Below, one piece after another: positions 1 through 7,191 of a stretch of DNA of 39,473 nt. Source of the DNA: Mycobacterium sp. (GTDB lineage Bacteria > Actinomycetota > Actinomycetes > Mycobacteriales > Mycobacteriaceae); assembly GCF_019247635.1 (NCBI RefSeq), contig NZ_JAFBAR010000069.1, positions 1 to 39,473 of the forward strand, written 5' to 3'. The notes beneath the pieces were generated by a model. That model did not search any database. It had not been told where the DNA came from and saw nothing but the letters and a program-made list of their open reading frames with translations. Position 1 is the first letter of the stretch; every line of letters starts with the position of its first letter. The position numbers were made by a program, and so were the translations under genes.

Positions 1-1085
1 GACGCCGCCTGGCGCTCCATCGCCCGCCGCAGCGACTGCGGCAACGACTTCCGGGTGCAATCGCGCAGCAAGTCATGCCGAAACCGAAGCTGCTCACCGT
101 CTTCGACGAAAAGATTGGCGCGCACCACCTCCTCGAGCGGCGACAGCAACGACGCCGGCTGACGGTCCAGCATTGCGGCCAGCAACCCCGCCGAAAACCG
201 ATCCGGGAGCACCGCCGCCACCCGCACCATTTCCGAAGCACCAGCCGACAGCAGGTCCAGTCGTTGCCGCATGGTTACGCCCAGCCGTCGCGGGAGCCCG
301 TCTCCGCTGACGATTGCGCGCCCGCCGCTGACGCTGAGTCGGCCCTCCTCGCCAAGACCCCCCACCAGCTCGGTGACGAGAAAGGGATTTCCGTAGGCCT
401 TGGCGGCCAGATTCAGCAGCGACTCTTCGGCCTTGGCGCGCACGGCATCCTGGACCATGTCGGCGACCGCGTCCGCTGTTATGGTCGCCAATCGCACAAA
501 TGTGGCGTTCGCGCGTTGCAGCACCGACAAGGTTTCCTGGACCCCAGGTCCGCCAGCCCCGCTGCGCGCGGTCACAACCCACAGCACTGGCACACCCGGA
601 TCCCCGGTGGCCAGCGACCGCAGCGCCAACAGCGTGCCGTTATCGGCCCAGTGAATGTCCTCCAACACGATCGCCAGCGGCGTGCGGGCGGCCGCGACAC
701 GTATCGCGTCGGCCAGATCGTGCACTACCCAGAAGCGCAGATCCGCCGAGCTGCCCAGCCGGCGCAGCGCCTCAACATCTCCGACCGGGGGATCGGCGCG
801 CAAAGTGGCCATAAACAGCGAGAAAAACGGCACCGTCTGCTGATACTCGAACGCCTCGCCTAACAAAGTGCGCACCCCGCACTTGTCGGCCAGCGCCAAC
901 ACCTCCGTCAGCAACCGACTCTTGCCAATGCCCGGAGGGCCCTCAATGACCAGCACACTCCCGCGGCCCTCCGCCACCGCGGTAACTAGCGCGCCGATCA
1001 ATTTCAGCTCGCCCGCCCGCCCACGGATCGGCGGAGTGAACGGCCGGTGGGCGCCGACATCAGATAGGCCGGTTGAAGACCTCAC
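1..1085 (-). CDS. LuxR/MalT-type large ATP-binding regulator, N-terminal part (runs off the window)
   Basis: Read from a GTG at 1085, preceded by a weak AGGA, the frame stays open for about 361 codons to the window edge. The N-terminus carries a 'RGRAGEL' entry segment, a Walker A motif GPPGIGKS at about residue 45, and a Walker B-like LEDIHWAD at about residue 142. A winged-helix/STAND-type region follows, including AYGNPFLVTEL and LLSPLEEVVRANLF. This is the AAA_16 ATPase order of large ATP-binding LuxR regulators (LAL family), in which ATP binding and TPR-like repeats control a C-terminal LuxR HTH. The repeats and HTH, if present, lie beyond position 1, so DNA binding cannot be confirmed. 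The gene is divergent from the toxin-antitoxin pair, with 240 bases between starts. The family call is secure; the inducer and targets are unknown. Confidence 0.85.
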   Translation of the reverse strand, partial: MRSSTGLSDVGAHRPFTPPIRGRAGELKLIGALVTAVAEGRGSVLVIEGPPGIGKSRLLTEVLALADKCGVRTLLGEAFEYQQTVPFFSLFMATLRADPPVGDVEALRRLGSSADLRFWVVHDLADAIRVAAARTPLAIVLEDIHWADNGTLLALRSLATGDPGVPVLWVVTARSGAGGPGVQETLSVLQRANATFVRLATITADAVADMVQDAVRAKAEESLLNLAAKAYGNPFLVTELVGGLGEEGRLSVSGGRAIVSGDGLPRRLGVTMRQRLDLLSAGASEMVRVAAVLPDRFSAGLLAAMLDRQPASLLSPLEEVVRANLFVEDGEQLRFRHDLLRDCTRKSLPQSLRRAMERQAA

Positions 1086-1289
1086 GCGGATGTCCTGTCT
1101 TTGCTTAACGGACTGCTACCGCAGTGCACGTCATTCTAGGCATCCGCGCACGTCAATTGGCCAACAATGCCGTCGATCGCAGGCCCAATAGGCGGCCGGT
1201 GGTCACCAGCCGCGGTAGAGATTCGACGTGGAAATAAGTTCCCAAGCCGAGAAGGGGGGCCGTAGTCCGTTACGGCAGCACGGTTGCCG

Positions 1290-1326
1290 TTGACTTGTAC
1301 GCCTATTAGGCACACAATCCCTGGTA
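1290..1326 (+). promoter_or_regulatory. Toxin-antitoxin promoter with overlapping palindromic operator; probable leaderless start
   Basis: A TTGACT -35 box (1290-1295) is followed after 17 bases by a CACAAT -10 box (1313-1318), 4/6 to consensus. The expected transcription start, 7-8 bases further on, falls at 1325-1326, on the A of the antitoxin ATG, and there is no Shine-Dalgarno sequence, so a leaderless mRNA is expected. Between and across the boxes is the palindrome GCCTA-T-TAGGC (1301-1311). Matching outer triplets TGT/ACA extend it to 1296-1316. This is a natural site for autorepression by the ribbon-helix-helix antitoxin. Boxes and palindrome are seen directly; the function is inferred. 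Confidence 0.6.
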
Positions 1327-1697
1327 TGGCTACCGAGGGTGAGCGGACGACTGAAAGTTTTGAATTTAAGAGACGGACTCACCCGAAACCCAAGGCTGCA
1401 CGGAGCGACCTGCCCCTCAAGGCTGAGCGAAAGACTGAGCGTCTTGCAGCGCGCCTGACCCCCGAGCAGGACGCGTTGATTCGTCGTGCCGCTGAGATCG
1501 AGGGGACCGATCTCACCAATTTCACAGTCACGGCGGCGCTGGCGCACGCCCGCGACGTGCTAGCCGACCGCCGTCTGTTCGTGCTCGATGATGCGGCGTG
1601 GACCGAGTTCCTGGCCGCGCTGGATCGGCCGGTGTCACACCATCCACGCCTAGAGAAGCTGTTCGCTGAGCGGTCCATTTTCGCCCCTGAAGCGTGA
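1326..1697 (+). CDS. DUF1778 (TacA-like) antitoxin
   Basis: This 123-residue protein is charged at its N-terminus and then reads KTERLAARLTPEQDALIRRAAEIEG, the ribbon-helix-helix core of DUF1778 antitoxins (about residues 40-75). The C-terminal half (FVLDDAAWTEFLAALD, then RLEKLFAERSIF) is the usual toxin-neutralising extension. Family members repress their own operon and block the acetyl-CoA site of a partner GNAT toxin. I chose the ATG at 1326 because a well-spaced promoter puts the transcription start there; an upstream TTG at 1284 lies inside the promoter and is unlikely. The stop overlaps the toxin GTG by four bases (GTGA), implying translational coupling. The N-terminal tail of about 35 residues before the RHH is longer than usual. 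Confidence 0.88.
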   Translation: MATEGERTTESFEFKRRTHPKPKAARSDLPLKAERKTERLAARLTPEQDALIRRAAEIEGTDLTNFTVTAALAHARDVLADRRLFVLDDAAWTEFLAALDRPVSHHPRLEKLFAERSIFAPEA

Positions 1698-2197
1698 GCG
1701 CCTACAGCGCGCCGCGTCCGATCAGCGAAGCCGACAACATCGCCGACTTCGACTGCGGCGAACCCAGCCTTAACGAGTACTTGCGCAACCGCGCATTGCC
1801 TAACCACATCCAAGGTGCGTCGCGCTGTTTCGTGACGTGCCGCGATGGCCGGGTAGTCGGCTTCTACGCCCTGGCGTCTGGGGCCGTTACACGCGGCGAT
1901 GCTCCCGGCAAGGTCCGACGCAATATGCCCGACCCGGTGCCGGTGATCCTGCTGTCCCGACTGGCTGTTGATCGCAAAGAGCGGGCCAAGGGACTGGGCA
2001 AGCATCTGCTGCGTGATGCGATCGCGCGCTGTGCCCAGGCGGCGGACTCGATCGGTGTGCGGGCGATCCTTGTGCACGCGCTCCACGTCGAGGCCCGCTC
2101 CTTTTACGCCCGCTTCGAGTTCGTGCCGTCCCCGACTGATGAGCTGCACTTGATGTTGTTGATGAAGGACGCCCGCGCGCTCGTCGCCGGTACCTGA
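1694..2197 (+). CDS. GNAT-family acetyltransferase toxin (TacT/AtaT-like)
   Basis: This 167-residue GNAT protein is the downstream partner of a DUF1778 antitoxin and starts at a GTG that overlaps the antitoxin stop. Visible features are the opening 'CGEPSLNEYLRNRA' typical of TacT-like toxins, a central strand ILLSRLAVD, and the acetyl-CoA pyrophosphate loop RKERAKGLGKHLL (R/Q-x-x-G-x-G/A type, about residues 97-110). A C-terminal SFYARFEFVP supplies the catalytic-position tyrosine (about residue 137). Known members acetylate the aminoacyl group of charged tRNAs and arrest translation; the tRNA target here cannot be read from sequence. The frame is intact with no missing motif, so the toxin is probably functional. 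It likely sits in a two-gene operon driven from 1290-1318. Confidence 0.88.
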   Translation: MSAYSAPRPISEADNIADFDCGEPSLNEYLRNRALPNHIQGASRCFVTCRDGRVVGFYALASGAVTRGDAPGKVRRNMPDPVPVILLSRLAVDRKERAKGLGKHLLRDAIARCAQAADSIGVRAILVHALHVEARSFYARFEFVPSPTDELHLMLLMKDARALVAGT

Positions 2198-2315
2198 TTT
2201 GATTTGGTCGCGAATGTTTCGGCTGGCGGTCGGTGACCGCGTCGGCCGCAGCGGTCATCAGCGAGCGACGTGGATGGTCCTGGCCGGCACGTCATGGCCG
2301 ACACCCCGCGCGGGA

Positions 2316-4076
2316 TCAATGCCCGGAGCCCGGAAATCCTTTCGGCAGCGGCAGCTGCAACGTGGGTAGCTGGGGCGCCTGCGGTGCCGGCGCGCCGGGA
2401 AGTTGTATTGCAGGCTTGGGGAACTGGAACTGCGGCGCCGCCGGCTGCGCCGGCACAGTGGGCAGCTGGACCTGCGGGGTGGGCACCTGGACCTGCGGCG
2501 CCGGCAGTTTAGGCGCGGGTAGCTGCACCGACGGCGGCGACGGCAACTGCACCGACGGCGGCGATGGCAAATGGACCGAAGGCGGCGCGGGTAGCTGCAC
2601 CGACGGCGGCGCGGGTAGCTGCACCGACGGCAACGACGGTAGCTGCACGGAGGGGGGTACGGGCAATTGCACCGACGGCGCCGCCGGCAGCTGCACAGGG
2701 ACCGGGGCCGCCCCTATCTGCGGGGGTGAGACGGGTGCGAACACTGGCACGCCCGGCACCTGAACACCGGGCACGGCCGGGATGCCCAACGCAGGCGGAT
2801 TCACCGGCAGCCCCACATTTGGAGCCTGGGGCGCAGGCGATGGAAACAGGATCGACAATGGATCCCCGGGCGGCGACGCCGGTGCCGGCCCGGTGGCCGG
2901 AGCGGGGGCCGCGGCGGCTGGCGTGCTCGGGGCGTTGACCACACGGTTGGGCACGTCGGACACCGGCTGCGGCGCACGCTGGGCAGATGGGCTGGCTGCC
3001 TGCACCGCCCGCACGGGTGATTCCTCGGCCGGCGGCGCAGACTGCGTCGGCACGATCAACTGCTGCTGCGGGATGGGTTGCAAGGCGACGGTTGTGCGGA
3101 CACTGAGTGCCATCGCGGCCTCGAGCGCCACCGCCGACACGACGATGACCGCCGCCACCACGCTGCCGACAAGCGCCAAGGGTCGGGAGCGCCGCTCGGC
3201 CTTGTCCGGCGTTGCATCGACGAACCGTTCCATCAGGACGGTGTCGGTGTCGTCCTCGGGGTCGGAGACACGGCTGTAAGCGATCGGTTCGGAATCGTGA
3301 TCGGCAGGCTCGGCAATGCTGAGGTACAGATCCACCATGTCGAGGCCGGAATCCTCCGAGTACGCCAGCGCCGCGTCGGTCGAGTCGACCGACCGCTCGT
3401 TCACAGCGGCCAGCGCCGCCCCGCGGGCCAGCGCCATCGCCGGCTCCTCAGGCACACTCACCCGCAGCCGCGTCGTCGCCTCCAGGGCCGAGGTGAGCGC
3501 GTCGACGTCCACGCCGTGACCCACGACGAACAGACGCTCGGGGCGTACCGGCAACGTCTCACAGCTCGTGACCATGTCGGCCATCTGGTCGACGACGTCG
3601 GAGGAATCGGGCGCGCAGGAGTGCAGCGCTTCAGTGCAGACCGTGGTGACGGAACCGGTTTCGGAGTCGACGATGCCCAGGGTCGCGGATTCCGGCTCGA
3701 CGAGCAGCATCGCCGTGCGGCTGCAACCGGTGGCGTACCCGGCGGCCCGGGCCAATGCGGCCGCCGCGACAAACGCCGACACCAAAAAGACGTTCTCGAC
3801 CTTGTACCTGGCCAGCGCGTCGCACAGGGCTGCGGCCTCCGCGGGGTCGCGCCACACCACCCCGGTGGATGTCAGCGCGTGGCCCGCCTCGGCAGCACCC
3901 TCCCGTGTGCCCAGGATGGCCGAAAGGACTTGAGCGGCCGCCGTCGCGTCGTCAGGCTCGGTGACTTCGGCGTCGAAGCTGTCTTGGTCGACGGTAGCCC
4001 CGTCAACGCAATCACCTTCCAGCACAACCATTTTGATTACGGTGGTGTCCATCGACACCCCAAGCACGACGTCCAC
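2316..4076 (-). CDS. DUF7159 family protein: degenerate actin-like domain, one TM helix, Pro-rich repeat tail
   Basis: The protein has 586 residues. Residues 1-240 resemble the DUF7159 mycobacterial family and look like a worn Hsp70/actin fold. An opening GVSMDTT stands where phosphate-1 would be. LLVEPESATLGIVDSETG sits at the phosphate-2 position without its glycines. VVGHGVDVDAL followed by ALARGAALAA sits at the adenosine-motif position. A single membrane helix (PLALVGSVVAAVIVVSAVAL, about residues 300-325) separates this cytoplasmic part from an outer tail rich in Pro, Ala and Gln. The tail carries about eight PPSVQLP-type heptads. Function is unknown. It parallels the Hsp70-like protein at 27620-29494. 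Nucleotide binding looks doubtful because the glycine loops are lost. Confidence 0.8.
   Translation of the reverse strand: MDVVLGVSMDTTVIKMVVLEGDCVDGATVDQDSFDAEVTEPDDATAAAQVLSAILGTREGAAEAGHALTSTGVVWRDPAEAAALCDALARYKVENVFLVSAFVAAAALARAAGYATGCSRTAMLLVEPESATLGIVDSETGSVTTVCTEALHSCAPDSSDVVDQMADMVTSCETLPVRPERLFVVGHGVDVDALTSALEATTRLRVSVPEEPAMALARGAALAAVNERSVDSTDAALAYSEDSGLDMVDLYLSIAEPADHDSEPIAYSRVSDPEDDTDTVLMERFVDATPDKAERRSRPLALVGSVVAAVIVVSAVALEAAMALSVRTTVALQPIPQQQLIVPTQSAPPAEESPVRAVQAASPSAQRAPQPVSDVPNRVVNAPSTPAAAAPAPATGPAPASPPGDPLSILFPSPAPQAPNVGLPVNPPALGIPAVPGVQVPGVPVFAPVSPPQIGAAPVPVQLPAAPSVQLPVPPSVQLPSLPSVQLPAPPSVQLPAPPSVHLPSPPSVQLPSPPSVQLPAPKLPAPQVQVPTPQVQLPTVPAQPAAPQFQFPKPAIQLPGAPAPQAPQLPTLQLPLPKGFPGSGH
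2515..2700 (-). repeat. 21-bp tandem coding repeats (PPSVQLP heptads)
   Basis: About eight imperfect 21-base units encode PPSVQLP-like heptads in the tail of the DUF7159 protein. The period keeps the reading frame, so copy-number change would alter tail length without breaking the gene. Confidence 0.75.
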
Positions 4077-4177
4077 TGCCCCTCCCCACGCGTCATCACC
4101 ACCCAGCTACTGAGCGCTCCCCCGACAGACGCAACAACCATGGTAGGCGCGCGTCGAGGGTTTCGCCCACGCTCTTC

Positions 4178-5563
4178 CTACGCACTAGACCCTGGCGAGC
4201 CGTTTGGACCGAAAAGTATCAACCCACCGAAGCCACCGGGGCCGGCGATGCCCGGGGTGGCGCCGATGCCCGCGTTACCACCGTTGCCCCCGATGCCGAA
4301 GAGCAGGCCGCCGTAGCCGCCCTGGCCGCCGTTGCCGCCGAAAGCCAAGTCGGCCGCGCCGAAGCCGTTGCCGCCGACGCCGCCGACTCCGAAGAGGATG
4401 CCACCGAAGCCGCCGAGTCCGCCAACCCCGCCGCGACCCGCGGGGCCGACCGCGGCACCGCCACTGCCGCCAGCACCCCCCATGCCGAAGTAGGCGCCGC
4501 CGTCGCCGCCGTATCCGCCAGGCCCGCCGGTGCCGCCGCTATCTAGGGCGGCCCCGCCGGCTCCGCCGTTGCCGCCGATGCCCCAGAGCATGCCCGCGCC
4601 GCCACCACCCTGGCCGCCCTGGCCGCCGATGTTGTTGGCGCCCACCGCCGCCCCGCCGGCGCCGCCGTCCGCCCCGGTGCTGATCAGGTTGAACAAGATG
4701 TTGCCGCTGCCGCCGTTCCCGCCGATGCCCGCGACCCCGTTGGCGAAGGTGAGGCTAGACCCGCCGGCGCCCCCGGCGCCGCCCAGGCCGTAGAGCATGC
4801 CAGTCCCGTCGCCACCGTAACCGCCGTAGCCGGCAACGAAGCCGTTCCCCCCGATCCCACCGGCCCCGCCGTTGCCTAACAAGATCCCGCCGCTGCCGCC
4901 GAAGCCACCGTCGCCGGCGACGCCCAAAACAGCGGCCCCACCGGGGCCGCCGGCGCCACCATTGCCGAAAAGTCCGACGGCGCTGCCGCCGTCGCCGCCA
5001 AATCCAGCCTGGCCGTTGTTGTTAATGGACCCGCCGGCACCGCCATTGCCGCCATTGCCACCCAAAAACCCACCGCTCCCGCCGCTCCCGCCGTTCTGGC
5101 CGGGGCCGCCGGACCCGCCGTTGCCGCCGTTGCCCCACAGCAGCCCGCCATTCTGGCCATTGGCGCCGGTCCCGTCGGTGCCGTTGACACCGTCGCCGAT
5201 CAGCGGGCGTCCCAGCAGCGAGTCGAAGGCCGCATTGATTCCGCTGAGGGGATCCTGCGACGCGCTCTGCAGAGCAGCGGCACTGTTGGCCTCGGCATTT
5301 GCATACGAGCCCGCGCCCGCATTCAGCAGTTGGACAAATTGCTGGTGAAATTCCGCCGCCTGAGCGCTGACCGCCTGGTAGGCCTCCGCGTGCGCGCCGA
5401 ACAGCGTCGCGACGGCCGACGAAACCTCATCTGCGCCCGCGGCCAGCACCGACGATGTCGGGGCCGCCGCCGCCGCGTTGGCCGAACTGATCGTCGATCC
5501 GACATTGGCCAAATCCGAGGCCGCCGCCGTCACGTATTCCGGTACCGCGAACACAAAGGACAT
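4178..5563 (-). CDS. PE_PGRS family protein (first of tandem pair in window order)
   Basis: The 461-residue protein begins [19 protein letters not shown], a canonical PE start with the Pro-Glu signature at residues 8-9. The PE domain occupies about residues 1-95. A linker carries the conserved GRPLIGDG motif (about 117-124), and the remainder is Gly-Gly-Ala/Gly-Gly-Asn PGRS repeats to the end. PE domains direct secretion through type VII systems, usually ESX-5, and PGRS domains are surface-associated; both are family knowledge. No PPE or Esx partner lies beside it. The ATG at 5563 is the only start that keeps the PE N-terminus. It lies on the same strand as a second PE_PGRS 226 bases upstream, probably an old duplication since the PE domains have diverged. 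Confidence 0.93.
   Translation of the reverse strand: MSFVFAVPEYVTAAASDLANVGSTISSANAAAAAPTSSVLAAGADEVSSAVATLFGAHAEAYQAVSAQAAEFHQQFVQLLNAGAGSYANAEANSAAALQSASQDPLSGINAAFDSLLGRPLIGDGVNGTDGTGANGQNGGLLWGNGGNGGSGGPGQNGGSGGSGGFLGGNGGNGGAGGSINNNGQAGFGGDGGSAVGLFGNGGAGGPGGAAVLGVAGDGGFGGSGGILLGNGGAGGIGGNGFVAGYGGYGGDGTGMLYGLGGAGGAGGSSLTFANGVAGIGGNGGSGNILFNLISTGADGGAGGAAVGANNIGGQGGQGGGGAGMLWGIGGNGGAGGAALDSGGTGGPGGYGGDGGAYFGMGGAGGSGGAAVGPAGRGGVGGLGGFGGILFGVGGVGGNGFGAADLAFGGNGGQGGYGGLLFGIGGNGGNAGIGATPGIAGPGGFGGLILFGPNGSPGSSA
4200..5200 (-). repeat. PGRS GC-rich repeat block 1
   Basis: Dense CCGCCG(T/G)T(T/C)GCC-type repeats encode GGxGGx triplets of the PE_PGRS protein. These explain the many long open frames on all strands here, which are not genes. 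The block is a hot spot for recombination and for sequencing or assembly errors. Confidence 0.9.
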
Positions 5564-5727
5564 AGCGACCTCCGAACGACGCGGCGACCACCCGACGGTC
5601 GCCGAATAGCAAATCGTATCGTTGTCCGACCGACAGACTCCAGGTGCATTTCAAAGAAGGTTTACCCTGGGCAGTCGGTCTGGCAGCGATGGTCTGAGTT
5701 AACTCGCCCTCGATGAGGAGGAGCTAG

Positions 5728-5793
5728 GTGCGCGCTGAGTTCGAGCTGTCAAACCGGTGGCTCAGCCGGTCCGAAGCTGGCCGCGTTAGTTAG
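5728..5793 (+). CDS. Candidate 21-residue small ORF with strong Shine-Dalgarno
   Basis: Between the two PE_PGRS genes, a GTG at 5728 is preceded at ideal spacing by GAGGAGGAG (about 5715-5723) and opens a 21-codon frame starting [11 protein letters not shown] and ending at a TAG (5791-5793). The stop overlaps the convergent PE_PGRS stop in a TTAG tetranucleotide, the same overlap type as at four other convergent pairs in this window. No family is recognised and no promoter is obvious. A chance ribosome-binding-like run in GC-rich DNA is quite possible. Confidence 0.25.
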   Translation: MRAEFELSNRWLSRSEAGRVS

Positions 5794-6899
5794 ACCCCCG
5801 TGATGCCGACACTGAGGGACGGGCCCAGCAACCCCGAGCCGGGGGCGCCGGGGGCGCCCGGGTTCCCGGAATCACTGAGGCCGCCATTGCCGCCATTGCC
5901 GCCGGCGCCCAGCGTCGCGTTGCCGCCGTTGCCACCGTCGCCACCGTTGCCGCGGGCAGCCCCTACGGACTGGCCGCCGGCCCCGCCTTCACCGGCGTTG
6001 CCGATCAGTCCGCCTCCCCTGCCGCCGCTACCGCCATCACCGCCGTTACCGCCCGTGATGTTGCTGAAGCCGACCCCGCCGTCCCCGCCGGCGCCGCCGG
6101 CGCCGTAGAGCACTCCGCCGTTGCCGCCGGCCCCACCGTCCCCACCCCCGCCGGTTGCCCCGAATCCACCGGTGCCGCCGACCCCGCCGGCACCGAAGAA
6201 CGTGGCCGAGCCGCCGTTACCGCCGCCCCCACCGGCGACACCGAACCCGCCCGTGCCGCCGGGGCCGCCGTTGCCAAACAGCCCACCGGCGCCCCCGCTA
6301 CCGCCGTTCCCGCCGGTCCCGGTCCTGCCAGTGCCGCCGGCGCCGCCGGAGCCACCGGAGCCGAACAGCCCACCGGCCCCGCCATTGCCGCCGTTGCCGC
6401 CGTTGCCGCCGAGCACGATCGAACTGCTCGCTCCGGACCCGCCGGCGCCGCCGTTGCCAATCAGCCACCCGCCGGCCCCGCCGTTTTGCCCCGTCCCCGC
6501 GGCCCCAGGGGTGCCGTTGCCGATGAGCGGTCGCCCGGTCAGCCTCTCGATGGGATCGAGCGACTGCGCTGAGGACGCCGATCCTGGGACTAGCGCGCCG
6601 GCAAGGCTCTGCCTAAAGTTGGCAACCTCGGTGCCGGCATAGGCGAGCCCACTCGAATTGAGGGCCTGCACGAACTGTGCATGAAACGCCGCCGCCTGGG
6701 CGCCGAGCTCCTGGAAGGCCTGCCCATAGCCGGAAAACACCGACGCCACCCCGGCCGACACCTCATCGGCGCCAGCCGCCAGCATCGCCGTTGTCGGGGA
6801 CGCTGCCGCAGCATTCGCGGTGCTCACCGACGAGCCGATCCCGGCCAGATCCGACGCGGCCGAAGCCAGGTATTCGGGGACCGCCACCAGATAGGACAT
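5790..6899 (-). CDS. PE_PGRS family protein (second of tandem pair in window order)
   Basis: The 369-residue protein starts [19 protein letters not shown] with Pro-Glu at residues 8-9. The PE domain runs to about residue 92, followed by the linker motif GRPLIGNG and PGRS repeats. It ends in a short non-repeat tail, [12 protein letters not shown] prefer the ATG at 6899 over the one at 6905 because GGAGG lies six bases upstream of the former and because PE proteins begin at this Met. Its PE domain is similar to but distinct from that of the neighbour at 4178-5563. Secretion by ESX-5 and cell-surface location are inferred from the family. A 276-base gap upstream probably holds its promoter. Confidence 0.93.
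   Translation of the reverse strand: MSYLVAVPEYLASAASDLAGIGSSVSTANAAAASPTTAMLAAGADEVSAGVASVFSGYGQAFQELGAQAAAFHAQFVQALNSSGLAYAGTEVANFRQSLAGALVPGSASSAQSLDPIERLTGRPLIGNGTPGAAGTGQNGGAGGWLIGNGGAGGSGASSSIVLGGNGGNGGNGGAGGLFGSGGSGGAGGTGRTGTGGNGGSGGAGGLFGNGGPGGTGGFGVAGGGGGNGGSATFFGAGGVGGTGGFGATGGGGDGGAGGNGGVLYGAGGAGGDGGVGFSNITGGNGGDGGSGGRGGGLIGNAGEGGAGGQSVGAARGNGGDGGNGGNATLGAGGNGGNGGLSDSGNPGAPGAPGSGLLGPSLSVGITGV
5870..6520 (-). repeat. PGRS GC-rich repeat block 2
   Basis: GGxGGx-coding repeats of the second PE_PGRS gene. The same caution applies as for the first block about false open frames, recombination and assembly. Confidence 0.9.
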
Positions 6900-7068
6900 C
6901 GCCATCCTCCACTCGATAGCATCGGAGCCCGAGGCATCAAGTTAACACCGTTTCACCCCCAGGCATCCAGCGCGTCGGACAAAGATTCAGCCTGGTGACG
7001 GCGAGCTCGCAGCACTGCGGATAAGAAATCGGGCCCAGCCGATCGGCGTAGTTTTTTCAGGCTCGTAG

Positions 7069-7172
7069 CTAACCCGTCCGGGTCGGATCTTTGCGGTGCA
7101 GGCTCAGCGATGTGGTTCCGCTGGGCCGCCATCCCGCGGGGAGCGCGGGTACGCCACAGACCGAGGGTTTAA
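7069..7172 (-). pseudogene. 3' relic of a muconolactone-isomerase-like gene
   Basis: This stretch resembles the 3' end of the intact gene at 20287-20901. The shared ctaaccc(a/g)tccgg(a/g)tcggatc end, the gctcagcg block and gcgggNNcgccacagNNcNagggt all recur in order. Roughly 35-40 bases are missing between the last two blocks. On the minus strand one frame gives TLGLWRTRAP, matching TLGLWRARDP of the intact protein. A shifted frame then gives ending residues LPAGW...TTSLSLHRKDPTRTG, matching LPLSGW...TTPLSPHPSDPIRMG and the same TAG stop. No start or upstream domain remains. It abuts the 3' end of the DUF5336 gene. Confidence 0.65.
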
Positions 7173-7174
7173 CC

Positions 7175-7191
7175 CGCTGGCTCAGCCAGCG
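7175..7191 (-). terminator. Perfect inverted repeat at the DUF5336 stop, possible terminator
   Basis: CGCTGGCT-C-AGCCAGCG is a 17-base perfect palindrome that includes the stop codon of the minus-strand DUF5336 gene. A second small palindrome, GGGTT-T-AACCC, lies next to it (7165-7175). There is no U-tract, as is common in mycobacteria. A hairpin role in termination or 3'-end stability is only inferred. Confidence 0.35.

Noticed and set aside
75..863. 262-codon plus-strand open frame at the left edge
   Set aside because: It is antisense to a clear LuxR/MalT-type ATPase with Walker A and B motifs. Its residues are Arg/Gln/His-rich with no family, the usual shadow in high-GC DNA.
2233..2763. 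Cys/Gly-rich 176-codon frame that looks like a secreted repeat protein
   Set aside because: It is the antisense reading of the PPSVQLP repeats of the DUF7159 gene; the period comes from those repeats.
5644..5697. Hydrophobic 17-codon ORF ([13 protein letters not shown]...)
   Set aside because: No Shine-Dalgarno, no promoter, and short enough to occur by chance.
4200..6500. Possible CRISPR-like array in the repeat-dense region
   Set aside because: The repeats are short, continuous and coding in frame for PGRS; there are no equal spacers and no cas genes.
4204..6642. Pro-rich and Arg-rich open frames opposite the PE_PGRS genes
   Set aside because: They are antisense readings of the GGxGGx repeats, with no start context or family.
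7165..7175. GGGTTTAACCC as a regulator site
   Set aside because: Short, next to a 3' end and a decayed gene, with no promoter; treated only as part of a possible terminator region.
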